Source of the DNA: Candidatus Pantoea haifensis
Lineage (GTDB): Bacteria > Pseudomonadota > Gammaproteobacteria > Enterobacterales > Enterobacteriaceae
Assembly (NCBI GenBank): GCA_018842655.1
Contig: JAGTWN010000004.1
Coordinates: 2,914,001-2,978,000 of the forward strand
Direction of reading: 5' to 3'
Length of the DNA: 64,000 bases
Of this stretch, positions 46,729-61,074 are shown one piece after another. The stretch's first letter is position 1; each line of letters begins with the position of its first letter. The translations under genes and the position numbers were made by a program. Under the pieces are notes generated by a model. It searched no databases, was not told the DNA's origin, and saw nothing but the letters and a program-made list of their open reading frames with translations.

Positions 46729-47055
46729 AAGTCTGTCTATTCTTCGTTGCCGTGGATTGGCCTATAAGGATGCCACAGCTTGAGAAGAATGTTGAATTAA
46801 GGCTAAGATCTTCACGCTTTTTTAATGAGTCTGGCATAGCGATCGCAAAGATCATGCTGTGGATAAGTTTGTGCGTAAAAATTCTAACGTCTTGTTATTT
46901 ACATTAAAAAACATTCACACTTATCACTAAATCATTTAATAACAAAAGGTTAAGTAAAATCCGTGACTCGATCGCGATTTTTAATTACGCGATCCCTTGT
47001 GTGGATATTAAATTTATGCCCTGGCGTGTGGGGCGTTGATCTGGAGTTTTTCACC
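46729..47055. other. Intergenic region polA-dsbA
   Basis: About 330 bases, AT-rich. Holds the polA promoter region and a perfect DnaA box (TGTGGATAA on the plus strand, TTATCCACA on the minus) at 46858-46866. No gene seen. Confidence 0.55.
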
Positions 47056-47083
47056 AAAAAAACGCCAGCTAATCTGGCGTTTT
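47056..47083 (-). terminator. Terminator after dsbA
   Basis: 10-base-pair stem AAAACGCCAG (47059-47068) with CTGGCGTTTT (47074-47083), loop CTAAT, followed on the minus strand by T7. Confidence 0.9.
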
Positions 47084-47101
47084 GCTTTATATCGACTGAA
47101 A

Positions 47102-47731
47102 TTACTTTTTATCGACCAGGAATTTTACGACGTTTGCATAGTCTGCTACGAAGTTATCCATCGAGCTGGTATCCAGGCCGCCATTATTGACCATATATTT
47201 GCCATTGATAAACATGGCAGGCACACCCTGAAGATTCATATCCGCAGCGGCTTTTTGCTGCTGAGCAACCAGGGCTTTTACGGCAAAGCTGTTCCAGGCT
47301 GCATCATATTCTTCAGATGAGATGCCTGCCGCCTGAATAAAAGTCTCTTTCAGACTGGCTGCGTCGGTAATAGTTTGAGATTTTTGGATGCCATCAAAAA
47401 CAGGCGCGGTGACTTTATCTTCGACACCTAATGCCATCGCAACGGCCCAGGAATGCGTTACGACCGGGCCAAGATCTCCGCCAAGAAAATCGACGTGATA
47501 TTTCACGACTTTTACATCTGCTGGCAGGTTCTTTTTCACGGCATCACTAACGTGATAAACATGTTCAAACTGATAGCAGTGTGGGCAGAAAAAGGAGAAG
47601 AACTCCATCACCTGAGGCTCACCTGCAACCGGCTTCTGCAAACTCACGTACTGTTTTCCGTCGGTGAATTGTGCAGCAGATGCGCTAAACGCCAGCACTA
47701 AACCAATCAGTGCAAACCAAATCTTTTTCAT
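47102..47731 (-). CDS. dsbA: Periplasmic thiol:disulfide oxidoreductase DsbA
   Basis: Introduces disulfides into exported proteins; reoxidised by DsbB. 209 residues from ATG 47731, preceded by AGGAG. The signal peptide [19 protein letters not shown] is followed by mature AQFTDGKQY. Active site CPHC in [16 protein letters not shown], cis-proline loop GVPAMFING near residue 170. An upstream in-frame extension to 47848 overlaps srkA and is not used. Cotranscribed with srkA, as in E. coli. Confidence 0.97.
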   Translation of the reverse strand: MKKIWFALIGLVLAFSASAAQFTDGKQYVSLQKPVAGEPQVMEFFSFFCPHCYQFEHVYHVSDAVKKNLPADVKVVKYHVDFLGGDLGPVVTHSWAVAMALGVEDKVTAPVFDGIQKSQTITDAASLKETFIQAAGISSEEYDAAWNSFAVKALVAQQQKAAADMNLQGVPAMFINGKYMVNNGGLDTSSMDNFVADYANVVKFLVDKK

Positions 47732-47757
47732 CGTGAAAAATTCTCCTGACTTCTTCA

Positions 47758-48742
47758 TTAAAATTGCGGAGTAAGCTGCAAAGGGGTTCCTGTAACAGTT
47801 TCTCCTGCTCGGTAAATTGCGAAATCTGTCTGCGCCAGAAATCTTCATCGGTCATCCAGGGAAAAGCGCGTGGAAAGGCGGGATCCTGCCAACGCCGCGC
47901 AATCCAGGCCAGATAATAAACCATGCGCATCGCCCGTAAAGGCTCAATCAGTGACAATTCATGAATATCAAACTCACTGAATTCACTATAAGCCTCCAGT
48001 AAAATATCCCATTGAATACGCTGTTCCTGGCGATCACCATTGATCAGCATCCAGAGATCCTGAACAGCCGGCCCATTGCGCGCATCATCCAAATCGACAA
48101 ACAGAGGGCCGTCACGCCACAAAATATTACCTGGATGACAATCGCCATGTAATCGCAGCGGATGCCACGCGTTATGCCAGCGTTGTTGCAGCGTATCACC
48201 CAGCTTATCAACAGCCTGTAATAGCGCAGCTTTGAGCTTAGCAGGCACTAAGTTTGTCTGTTCCAGCGTCAGCCGGGGCTGATGGAGATACTCATCCATC
48301 CCCATTGTTGGACGGTGTTTAAACAGCGATTTGCGTCCGGTTTGATGAATGCGCCCTAAAAAACGGCCTACCCATTCCAGCTGCTCTTCGTTATCGGTTT
48401 CATATTGCCGCCCGCCTGAGCTGGGAAAGACAGCAAAAAGAAGCCTGAATGTGTTTTTAGGGTGTGGCCTTGCAGTTTAAGAGGTGCGGCAACAGGCACT
48501 TCATTAGCCTGTAAGTCAGTCGCAAACAGATGCTCTTCCTCAATTTGTTCTGCTCGCCACCGTTGTGGCCGATAAAATTTTGCTACGTAACGTCGTTTTT
48601 CATCGTCACTAAACTGATAAACACGATTCTCATAGCTGTTCAGGGCTGTCAGCCCCGATTCGACACGAATTCCCGCATCCCAAAGCGCATCAAGGATCAT
48701 GTCGGGATTCAGCGTCTGGAAGTTAAATGCGGCTTCGCTCAT
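47758..48742 (-). CDS. srkA: Stress response kinase A (SrkA/YihE), two frameshifts
   Basis: Ser/Thr kinase of the aminoglycoside-phosphotransferase fold that counters stress-induced death. N-terminal lobe: [32 protein letters not shown] (ATP lysine). C-terminal lobe: [38 protein letters not shown] with HGD and DxD catalytic residues. Breaks: A5 at 48435-48439 (one more base restores [20 protein letters not shown]) and G4 at 47783-47786 (one more restores [11 protein letters not shown] then TAA at 47758-47760). Restored about 328 residues, ending 27 bases before dsbA. Confidence 0.92.
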
Positions 48743-48797
48743 CCATATACCTGTTCATTACTCATGTAAGCCGTTGCTGTTAGTTAGCAAGGATACC

Positions 48798-49073
48798 TTA
48801 CTCACCCTCTTTTATGACACCGCGAGCACGCAGTAATGCTGTTTTAAAATCGGCTTCGTAATCTTTCTTTAAACCCGGAATTTCATCATCTTTAGCTGAA
48901 TCACGCATTTTCAAATGGTAAATCAATACGTCATCCGTTAATTCACTTAATGGGCCACTGAAACCAGACTCCTGCGCCAGTTTCTGTAAAAATGTCACCA
49001 GATTAAGATCAGGCTCTTTTTGCCAGGCGGGTTGTAGCAGTTCAATCAATTCGTTCAGGCGATGGCATTTCAT
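48798..49073 (-). CDS. yihD: YihD family protein (DUF1040)
   Basis: 91-residue conserved cytoplasmic protein, [25 protein letters not shown] to [13 protein letters not shown]. coli YihD has 89 residues. Function unknown. GAGGAAG precedes the ATG. Upstream of srkA-dsbA and divergent from mobA, as in E. coli. Intact. Confidence 0.93.
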   Translation of the reverse strand: MKCHRLNELIELLQPAWQKEPDLNLVTFLQKLAQESGFSGPLSELTDDVLIYHLKMRDSAKDDEIPGLKKDYEADFKTALLRARGVIKEGE

Positions 49074-49125
49074 CTTTTCTTCCTCGAAATATAATTAATC
49101 GAAAGCCAAAAGTGAGGGCATCTTC

Positions 49126-49692
49126 ATGACAGGATTAACCGGCGTCATTTTGGCTGGCGGTCAAGGCCGTCGCATGGGCGGTCACGATAAAGGATTATTG
49201 CTGCTCGACGGAAAGCCGCTTTACCAGCATGTTCTTCTGCGACTCAGTCCGCAAGTAGACATTGTTATGATTAGCGCCAACCGTAATATTGATCGCTATC
49301 AGATGAGCGGCTGTCAGGTAATACAAGACTCTGTACCTGATTACCCTGGGCCTCTGGGTGGCATATTGAGTGCGCTTAAGGTTATCTCCAGTGAGTGGGC
49401 CGTTTTTTGCGCTTGCGATACGCCAGCCGTTCCTCTTGATTACGTGCAGCAGTTAATGCAGCGAAAAGGTGAGGCATCCGCTGTCTGGGTGCGTTCACAA
49501 ACACGAGATCATCCGACATTAGCCCTTATTCATCGAAAGGTAGCGGTTGCACTCGAAGCGTATTTACAACGTGGCGAGCGCCGTTTAATGCAATTCTTGC
49601 TTGAGCAAGGTGGTCACGCCGTGCAACTTAATGACGATGAATCCGCGTTTCGTAACGTTAATTCACCGCAAGATCTGATTAGGGGTTTTTGA
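49126..49692 (+). CDS. mobA: Molybdenum cofactor guanylyltransferase
   Basis: Attaches GMP to molybdopterin, making the MGD cofactor of DMSO-reductase-type enzymes. 188 residues with the nucleotide-binding signature ILAGGQGRRMGGHDKGLLLLDGKPL at residues 8-32, a PGPLGGILSAL segment, and FCACDTPAVP with the metal-binding Asp. Followed after one base by mobB. Confidence 0.97.
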   Translation: MTGLTGVILAGGQGRRMGGHDKGLLLLDGKPLYQHVLLRLSPQVDIVMISANRNIDRYQMSGCQVIQDSVPDYPGPLGGILSALKVISSEWAVFCACDTPAVPLDYVQQLMQRKGEASAVWVRSQTRDHPTLALIHRKVAVALEAYLQRGERRLMQFLLEQGGHAVQLNDDESAFRNVNSPQDLIRGF

Positions 49693-49693
49693 T

Positions 49694-50200
49694 ATGACGT
49701 TACCCTTACTTGCTATTGCCGCCTGGAGCGGTACGGGAAAAACCACGCTGCTGGAAAAGGTTATTCCTTTGCTAAAGTCGCGCGGCGTTCGCGTGGGTTT
49801 AATTAAGCATACGCATCATCAAATGGATATCGACACGCCAGGTAAAGACAGTTATGTGTTAAGGAAAGCAGGTGCCGCACAGGTGATGGTCGCCAGCTCA
49901 CAGCGTTGGGCATTGATGTGTGAAACACCTCTGGCGGAACCGGTTGATTTGCACCAGTTGGTCAGTCGTATGGATGCCGCTGAGCTGGATTTAGTTTTGG
50001 TTGAAGGTTTTAAAGGTGAAGCGGTACCTAAAATAGCGTTGTGGCGTGCGGGTGTTAAAGGTGGGATAGCGGAGTTGCTGGATCAGCATGTGATTGCTGT
50101 AGCCAGTGATCGATGTTTACAGCTGGAATTGCCCGTTTTAGATCTGAATCAACCTGCTGTTATTGCTGATTTTATTAAGAACTGGCTTGCGCTGCGTTGA
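49694..50200 (+). CDS. mobB: Molybdopterin-guanine dinucleotide biosynthesis adapter protein MobB
   Basis: GTP-binding partner that enhances MobA. 168 residues; Walker A AAWSGTGKTTLLEKVIPLL near residues 9-27, then LIKHTHHQMDIDTPGKDSYVLRKAGA. Second gene of mobAB. Ends about 20 bases before a terminator shared with the convergent rRNA operon. Confidence 0.96.
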   Translation: MTLPLLAIAAWSGTGKTTLLEKVIPLLKSRGVRVGLIKHTHHQMDIDTPGKDSYVLRKAGAAQVMVASSQRWALMCETPLAEPVDLHQLVSRMDAAELDLVLVEGFKGEAVPKIALWRAGVKGGIAELLDQHVIAVASDRCLQLELPVLDLNQPAVIADFIKNWLALR

Positions 50201-50220
50201 AAGCACTTTTCTGCAGACGT

Positions 50221-50250
50221 AAAAAAGCCCCCTGCAGACGCAGGGGCCTT
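50221..50250. terminator. Terminator between mobB and the rRNA operon
   Basis: GCCCCCTGC / GCAGGGGCC stem around AGAC (50226-50249), with A6 on the left, so the minus-strand rRNA transcript ends in T6, and TTTTC on the right for mobB. Confidence 0.85.
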
Positions 50251-50259
50251 TTCTGTTGG

Positions 50260-50379
50260 ATGCCTGGCAGTTCCCTACTCTCGCATGGGGAGGCCCCACA
50301 CTACCATCGGCGCTACGGCGTTTCACTTCTGAGTTCGGCATGGGGTCAGGTGGGACCACCGCGCTAGTGCCGCCAGGCA
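50260..50379 (-). rRNA. rrf: 5S ribosomal RNA
   Basis: 120 nt on the minus strand, from TGCCTGGCGGCACTAGCGCG at 50379 to GCCAGGCAT at 50260; typical enterobacterial 5S with closing stem TGCCTGGC/GCCAGGCA. Confidence 0.97.
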
Positions 50380-50462
50380 AATTCTGTCTCCGCGCCGCCC
50401 GCAGGCCGCGCAGAATTATCCGTCACAAGCTGAATCTCTCTCAAAAACGCCTCTGGCGTTGT

Positions 50463-53362
<2,900 letters not shown>

Positions 53363-53493
53363 TCACAACCCACAGGCGTTTTGCAACGCGTGCAGACTGC
53401 AAGCATTTGAGAGACTCGTCCGCATCGCTGTGCCACTCCCTGTTACGGAGAAATGGCGCGACGCGTCGTTTCAATTTTCAGCTTGTTCCGGAT

Positions 53494-53505
53494 TGTTAAA
53501 GAGCA
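53494..53505 (-). promoter_or_regulatory. Spacer boxA antitermination element
   Basis: TGCTCTTTAACA on the minus strand in the spacer between tRNA-Glu and 23S, the Nus-factor boxA for rRNA antitermination. Confidence 0.8.
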
Positions 53506-53577
53506 AATATCTCAAACATGACTCGTAAGCCATCTTTAAGATACGCGGGCAACACCTTTCACCTGTCACCAAGCAAG

Positions 53578-53652
53578 TGGCGTCCCCTAGGGGATTCGAA
53601 CCCCTGTTGCCGCCGTGAAAGGGCGGAGTCCTAACCGCTAGACGAAGGGGAC
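53578..53652 (-). tRNA. gltT: tRNA-Glu (anticodon TTC)
   Basis: 75 nt on the minus strand including encoded CCA: acceptor GTCCCCT with AGGGGAC, anticodon stem-loop CCGCC-CTTTCAC-GGCGG with TTC, T-loop GTTCGAATC. Located in the 16S-23S spacer. The symbol denotes a spacer tRNA-Glu; the exact copy name is arbitrary. Confidence 0.96.
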
Positions 53653-53740
53653 ACGTCAGTGTCACGACTTCGCAGCCGTCTTGCTCATTACTTTCTATCA
53701 GACAATCTGTGTGAGCACTTCGCGGGAAGGTATCTTCAGG

Positions 53741-55280
<1,540 letters not shown>

Positions 55281-55431
55281 AAAGTTTGATTTGCTTCAAC
55301 TCGTGAAGCGATGCTCTGTGAATTAAACTTCGTAATGAATTACGTGTTCACCCAGCAGAGACTTGATATTTTTTACGTCCGGAGACGCTGATATCAATCC
55401 TGCGAGTGCCCACACAGATTGTCTGATAAAT

Positions 55432-55443
55432 TGTTAAAGAGCA
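55432..55443 (-). promoter_or_regulatory. rrn leader boxA antitermination element
   Basis: TGCTCTTTAACA on the minus strand, about 150 bases before the 16S 5' end, followed by the usual leader AATTTATCAGACAATC. Confidence 0.85.
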
Positions 55444-55482
55444 GTGCGACCAGCGGGTTAACCGTCTGTCGCGAGGTGGCGT

Positions 55483-55510
55483 ATATTACGCTAACCTCCT
55501 TCAGAGTCAA
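55483..55510 (-). promoter_or_regulatory. rRNA operon promoter P2
   Basis: Minus strand: TTGACT (55505-55510), 16-base spacer, TAATAT (55483-55488). Matches the E. coli rrn P2 layout. Confidence 0.85.
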
Positions 55511-55602
55511 CTTCTTTTTCGAAGAAGTTCTCCGGCGGCTCAGTCTCCTGAACCTCTCAACACGTCATCCCGTAAGCCGGTGTGCCGTGTCAGTGGAGGC
55601 GC

Positions 55603-55630
55603 ATTATAGGGAGTTCCTGCGGGCTGACAA
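55603..55630 (-). promoter_or_regulatory. rRNA operon promoter P1
   Basis: Minus strand: TTGTCA (55625-55630), 16-base spacer, TATAAT (55603-55608), then the GC-rich discriminator GCGCCTCC that gives growth-rate and ppGpp control. An AT-rich UP-like element lies upstream at about 55631-55665; Fis sites are expected further up, toward hsrA. Confidence 0.92.
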
Positions 55631-55813
55631 GGGGTAATATCAAATAATTTTACTGACCGTTTCTTTTTTAATCTATCGCTGTAAAAGCAGCCATTTCCCG
55701 ATGGAATAACGCACAAAAAAGCACGGTTAGAGACCAAAAGGCGCTCACCGCGTGCTGTGCCCAATGCTATTCTTTTCTTTCTTATACCGGATAACCTCTA
55801 AAAAGGACGCTCA

Positions 55814-57217
55814 ATGATCCGATCCGCGCGCAGTATGGCCGGTCTGCCATGGATTGCTGCCATGGCGTTTTTCATGCAGGCACTGGATGCCACCATTCTT
55901 AATACCGCTCTACCCGCTATCGCCACCAGCCTTGAACGTTCTCCACTTGCCATGCAGTCAGCCATTATTAGCTACACGCTAACTGTCGCCATGCTAATTC
56001 CTGTCAGCGGCTGGCTTGCCGACAGATATGGCACGCGAAAAGTGTTTATCGCCGCCGTTTCACTGTTTACTTTAGGTTCGTTAGCCTGCGCCCTGTCACA
56101 GACACTTTCTGTGCTGGTGATGTCACGCATCATTCAGGGCATCGGCGGCGCAATGATGATGCCTGTCGCACGTCTTGCTCTGCTGCGTGCTTATCCCCGT
56201 AGCGAGCTGCTACCGGTACTTAACTTTGTCACTATGCCGGGTTTAGTCGGGCCTATTTTAGGCCCGTTACTGGGCGGCCTGATGGTGACTTACGCAAGCT
56301 GGCACTGGATCTTCCTGATTAACATTCCCATCGGCATTCTCGGCATTTTCTATGCACGTAAATATATGCCGGATTTCACCACGCCTAAGCGTCGCTTCGA
56401 CTTTCTGGGGTTTGTGCTATTTGGCGTTGGGCTGGTGATGATTTCGATTGGCATCGAACTGTTTGGTGAGCGCATCGTTTCTGCCTGGCTGGCAGCCGGG
56501 GTGTTATTCACCGGCGTGATGTTGCTTCTTCTTTATATAGCCCATGCGCGTCGCCATCCTTCACCTCTGATCAATTTACCGATGTTCAAAACTCGCACTT
56601 TTTCGGTGGGTATCATTGGCAATATTGCGTCGCGCCTTGGAACGGGCTGCGTTCCTTTTCTCATGCCGTTAATGCTCCAGGTCGGTTTTGGTTATTCCGC
56701 TATTATCGCTGGCTGCATGATGGCACCCACGGCAATCGGCTCCATTCTGGCTAAGTCAACGGTAACGCAACTGCTACGCTGGTTTGGTTATCGCCACGTT
56801 CTGGTCGGCATTACGGTGATTATTGGTATTCTGATTGCAACCTTTGCCCTTCAGTCGCCCGCTGAGAGCGTCATCATCTTATTAATACCGCTTTTTGTTC
56901 TCGGCATGGCGATGTCAACGCAGTTCACGGCAATGAACACCATTACCCTGGCCGATTTAGATGATGATAACGCCAGCGGTGGAAACAGTGTGCTGGCCGT
57001 TACGCAACAGTTGGCGATCAGTTTTGGGGTCGCGGTCAGTGCTGCAGTGCTGCGCTTCTATCAAGCGTTTGAAACCAGTACTGTGGAACAGTTTCATGCC
57101 ACGTTCCTGACCATGGGTGTGGTCACGGTGTTGTCAGCACTGACATTCATGATGTTGCGTCATGGTGATGGTCGCAACCTGATTACCAATCGCGATAAAA
57201 AGAAGAAAGCTGCTTAA
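55814..57217 (+). CDS. hsrA: MFS transporter HsrA (DHA2 family)
   Basis: Inner-membrane major-facilitator protein of 467 residues with multiple hydrophobic helices. The N-terminal [32 protein letters not shown] carries the DHA2 motif D (LDxTIVNVALP-like); [12 protein letters not shown] is MFS motif [18 protein letters not shown] is motif [11 protein letters not shown] is motif C. Very close to E. coli HsrA/YieO, which also lies between rbsR and an rRNA operon. Substrate unknown. Its stop overlaps the convergent rbsR stop by 4 bases, with no terminator between them. Confidence 0.93.
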   Translation: MIRSARSMAGLPWIAAMAFFMQALDATILNTALPAIATSLERSPLAMQSAIISYTLTVAMLIPVSGWLADRYGTRKVFIAAVSLFTLGSLACALSQTLSVLVMSRIIQGIGGAMMMPVARLALLRAYPRSELLPVLNFVTMPGLVGPILGPLLGGLMVTYASWHWIFLINIPIGILGIFYARKYMPDFTTPKRRFDFLGFVLFGVGLVMISIGIELFGERIVSAWLAAGVLFTGVMLLLLYIAHARRHPSPLINLPMFKTRTFSVGIIGNIASRLGTGCVPFLMPLMLQVGFGYSAIIAGCMMAPTAIGSILAKSTVTQLLRWFGYRHVLVGITVIIGILIATFALQSPAESVIILLIPLFVLGMAMSTQFTAMNTITLADLDDDNASGGNSVLAVTQQLAISFGVAVSAAVLRFYQAFETSTVEQFHATFLTMGVVTVLSALTFMMLRHGDGRNLITNRDKKKKAA

Positions 57218-58205
57218 GCAGAACCACGTATGACCAATTCCGGCGTCAGGACCAGCGTTTGCGGGCTGGCGTCGGGATCGCTCAGACGATGTATTAAAGT
57301 ATCAATTGCCAGTTCGCCCAGTTCATCTTTAGGTTGGTGAACGGTGGTTAGCGGAGGCGACAGATAACGCGCCAGCTCGATGTCGTCGTATCCCATCACC
57401 GCCACATCGTGCGGAATGGTAAGTCCTTCCTGAAACAAGGCGTGATAAACACCCACTGCCATTGCATCATTGCTGGTGAAAACAGCTTGCGGCGGTGTAT
57501 CCAGCGCCAGCAATTCAATCATCGCGTTATAGCCACCCTGGAATTCAAAATCACCGTTCACTACGTATCCCGGCAGTATCGGCAAACCGTTTTTAGCCAT
57601 GGCATTTTGATACCCTCAAGGCGCATACGTGCCGGCGTTTTATCGAGCGGCCCGGCAATACAGGCAATACGTGTATATCCGCTGTCGATTAAATGCTGTG
57701 TCGCCAGCTCGCCGCCCAGTAACGCATTGTCCTGAATGATGTCACCGCGCTCTTCAAAAGGTGCCCAGTCCATCATGACGGTAGGAATAGAAGGGTAGCG
57801 ATTCAGAATATCCGCTGAGGGCAGATGGCTCTCTGTACACATGATCAGCAAACCATCAACACGCTTTTGCAGCAGCGTTTCCAGGCTGCGATTCATGCGT
57901 TCTTCATCACCAGCCGTGTTGCACAGGATCAGGCTGTAGCCCCGTTCGTAACAGCTATCTTCAACGCCACGCACAACTTCTGCATAAAAGGGGTTACTGC
58001 TTGCGGTAAGCAGCATGCCAATAGTGTGCGTTTGGTTGATTTTCAAACTGCGCGCCAGTGCTGATGGTGCGTAGTTTAATTCACGGATTGCCAGTTCAAC
58101 TTTTTCTCGCACGCCATCGCTAACAAAACGATTGTTATTAATGACGTGAGAAACCGTTGAGGTTGAGACGCCCGCTTTGCGAGCGACATCTTTCATGGTG
58201 GCCAA
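57214..58205 (-). CDS. rbsR: Ribose operon repressor RbsR, frameshifted
   Basis: LacI-family repressor of the rbs operon, released by ribose. The N-terminal helix-turn-helix reads [27 protein letters not shown] and hinge [10 protein letters not shown]; the ligand domain has [21 protein letters not shown] and the end [15 protein letters not shown]. The frame breaks at CCC 57613-57615; one more base restores [18 protein letters not shown]. Start taken as TTG 58205 (MATMKDV, as in E. coli), 4 bases after the rbsK stop; ATG 58196 is an alternative. Last gene of the operon. Confidence 0.92.
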
Positions 58206-58209
58206 GCGA

Positions 58210-59138
58210 TTAATCCTGCTGTTGCATAAAATCATCAATTTCTGCACGCCAGGGTACAGAAGGCTGCGCGCCGGGTCGTGTAACCGCAATCGCGGCGGCG
58301 GCATGGGCAAATCGTACCGCGTCGTCTATTGCTTTACCTTCCAGGCGTGCGGTAATAAACGCGCCATTAAACGTATCACCGGCTGCGATGGTATCCACAG
58401 CTTTTACGCTAAATCCGGCAATACGCTGACCCTGCCCCTGTTCACTTAGCCATACGCCACGCCGTCCCAGAGTAATTAAAACCGTTGCAATACCTTTGGC
58501 ATGTAGCACCTCAGCCGCACGCGCGGCATCTTCATCACTGTTCACCGCAATACCCGTCAGGATTTCCGCTTCCGTTTCGTTTGGCGTGATGATATCGACC
58601 CGTGATAACAGCGCATCTGACAATTTCGTTGCCGGGGCGGGATTCAGGATCACCTGGGTTTGATGCCGGCGAGCAATTTTCGCCGCCGCCAGCACGCTTT
58701 CCAGAGGCGACTCCAGCTGCATAAGCAGCGCGTCAGCGTCGGCAATCAGCTGTTGATGGCGCTCAACGTAATCCACCGTTAATGACGCATTCGCGCCGGG
58801 ATAGATGCCGATATTATTCTCACCTTCACCATTAACGAAGATCATTGCCACGCCCGTTGACTCATTTTCAATACGTTCAACAGAGGTTACGTCAATGTTG
58901 TCCTGCGCTAACTGCTGGCGGATGCGCTCCCCATGTCGTCGGCACCAACACAGGCGATAAAGGCGATATCAGCCCCGGCACGCCCCGCGGCAACCGCCTG
59001 ATTAGCGCCTTTGCCACCAAACGCAATTTGATACTGCTTCCCGATCACCGTTTCGCCGGGACGAGGAAAGTGCGCCAAATTAAGAATATGGTCTGCATTG
59101 ATACTGCCGAGAACAGTCAGCTTTGCGTTTTTGCTCAT
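58210..59138 (-). CDS. rbsK: Ribokinase, frameshifted
   Basis: Phosphorylates ribose to ribose-5-phosphate. PfkB fold: N-terminal [50 protein letters not shown] (PfkB signature 1), C-terminal [17 protein letters not shown] with the anion hole and catalytic Asp (signature 2). The frame breaks at C4 58929-58932; one more base restores [23 protein letters not shown]. Start at 59138 (MSKNAKLTV). About 309 residues restored. Confidence 0.93.
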
Positions 59139-59201
59139 TGGGAGAGTCCAGAAAGAGTGCGCCACCCTGGAAAGTGGCGCAATGCCCTGCTTTACTTTGA
59201 T

Positions 59202-60080
59202 TTATTGGGTAACCAGTTTCAGGTCAACCGGATTCACGGCCTGCACTTTTTGATTTTTCAGCACTTTATCAGCGGTTTCCACGCCAATCATGCCAATTTT
59301 ATCGGGCATCTGGGCAACGGTCGCTGACAGTTTTCCTGCTTCAACGGCTTTCACGCCATCTGCGGTGCCGTCAAAGCCCACCACGATAACATCGGTTTTA
59401 CCCGCTGTTTGCAGCGCGCGCAGTGCGCCAAGCGCCATTTCGTCATTTTGCGCAAACACTGCCTGCACATCAGGATGGGCCTGCAGCAGGTTCTGCATGA
59501 CATTCAAACCTTTAGTACGATCAAAGTCTGCGGGCTGGCTGGCAAGAATCTGGAATTTGTGGGCATCAGCGGCCTGTTTGAAGCCTTCACCACGCTCACG
59601 CGCTGCAGAGGTGCCCGCAATGCCCTGTAATTCGATAATTTTAGCGTTTTCACCGACTTTCTTCGCGATATAGTCGCCCGCCATTTTACCGCCAAAACGG
59701 TTGTCCGACGCCACGTGACTAACCACTGCGCCTTGTGCTGCAACACGGTCGAGGGTAATCACCGGAATCTTCGCCTGGTTTGCCATTTTCACTGCATTGC
59801 CTACCGCATCAGAATCGGTTGGGTTGATCAGCAATAATTTAGTGCCGCGTACCGTCAAATCCTGCACATTAGCCAGCTCTTTTGCTGGGTTGTTCTGCGA
59901 ATCCAGCACTACAAGGTTGTAACCCAGTTTATCCGCTTCTTTTTGCGCACCCTCTTTTAATGAAACAAAAAAGGGGTTATTGAGGGTAGAAACAACCAGC
60001 GCGATGGTCTCTTTTGCCATTGCGCTGGCGCTCAGCGTAGCGCCAAGAATGACGGCCAATGCGGTCAACTTTTTCATCAT
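59202..60080 (-). CDS. rbsB: D-ribose ABC transporter periplasmic binding protein
   Basis: Captures ribose in the periplasm for RbsAC and signals to the Trg chemoreceptor. 292 residues; signal peptide [22 protein letters not shown], mature [32 protein letters not shown]. Ligand contacts expected in [24 protein letters not shown] and [11 protein letters not shown]. Intact, between rbsC and rbsK. A small gap before rbsK carries no clear terminator. Confidence 0.97.
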   Translation of the reverse strand: MMKKLTALAVILGATLSASAMAKETIALVVSTLNNPFFVSLKEGAQKEADKLGYNLVVLDSQNNPAKELANVQDLTVRGTKLLLINPTDSDAVGNAVKMANQAKIPVITLDRVAAQGAVVSHVASDNRFGGKMAGDYIAKKVGENAKIIELQGIAGTSAARERGEGFKQAADAHKFQILASQPADFDRTKGLNVMQNLLQAHPDVQAVFAQNDEMALGALRALQTAGKTDVIVVGFDGTADGVKAVEAGKLSATVAQMPDKIGMIGVETADKVLKNQKVQAVNPVDLKLVTQ

Positions 60081-60103
60081 TTCATCCTGTGTAAAGGTCA
60101 GAG

Positions 60104-61074
60104 TTATTTACTGCTTTTATTATCCACCAGCACCGCCAGCAGGATTACCACCGCTTTTACGATCATCTGGTAGTACGAAGAAACACCCATCAGGTTGAGG
60201 CCGTTATTCAGGAAGCCGAGAATCAATGCCCCAATCAGCGTTCCCATAATGCGCCCCTTACCGCCCGCCAGGCTGGTTCCGCCCAGCACCACCGCAGCGA
60301 TAGCGTCAAGTTCATAACCGGTGCCGGCAGTGGGCTGTGCTGAAGAGAGTCGTGCAACTTCAATTGTTCCAGCCAGGGCCGCCAGCATGCCGCTCAGCGC
60401 ATAGACGATCACCTTCACCCGATTGACATTAATGCCGGATAAGCGCGTTGCGGCCTCATTGCCGCCCAGCGCATAAATGTAGCGACCCAAACGGGTGTGA
60501 TGCAGCATGTACCAGGCCAGCAAAAAGACGCCTGCCATCAACCACACCGGCGTTGGAATACCCAGCGGACGACCAATACCGAACCAGCCGAACAGATCGG
60601 CATTGTCGTTAAAGCCGGTATTGATCGGGCTGCCGTCGGTATACACCATGGTGACGCCGCGCAGCAGTAGCATCATGACCAGCGTGGCGATGAACGCCTG
60701 CACTTTGCCGCGTGCAATAATCGTCCCCGTTAGTGCGCCAATTGCCGCGCCTAAGGCCAGCGAGGCCGCAACGGCTACCAGAGCATTCACTTCCAGCCCC
60801 ACCAGCGATGCCGCTACCGCACCGGTTAGCGCCAGTAATGAGCCGACGGAAAGGTCGATGCCGGACGTCAGAATAACCAGCGTCATGCCTACCGCCATAA
60901 TGGCGTTGACCGAGGTTTGTTGCAGAATGTTGAACAGGTTAGCGACGGTAAAAAATTCGGGCTTTGGCTGGCGACAACGGCGATCAGTACGATCAACGCA
61001 ATCAGCGATTTTTGCTCCATCAGCCAGGCTTTGCTGAACCAGCGACAGCTGGAAGGTAACGTTTGGGTACTCAT
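60104..61074 (-). CDS. rbsC: Ribose ABC transporter permease RbsC, frameshifted
   Basis: Inner-membrane permease of the ribose importer. N-terminal [26 protein letters not shown] and [34 protein letters not shown], with C-terminal [21 protein letters not shown]. The frame breaks at A6 60950-60955; one more base restores [27 protein letters not shown]. About 322 residues as in E. coli. The ATG overlaps the restored rbsA TGA. Confidence 0.93.
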
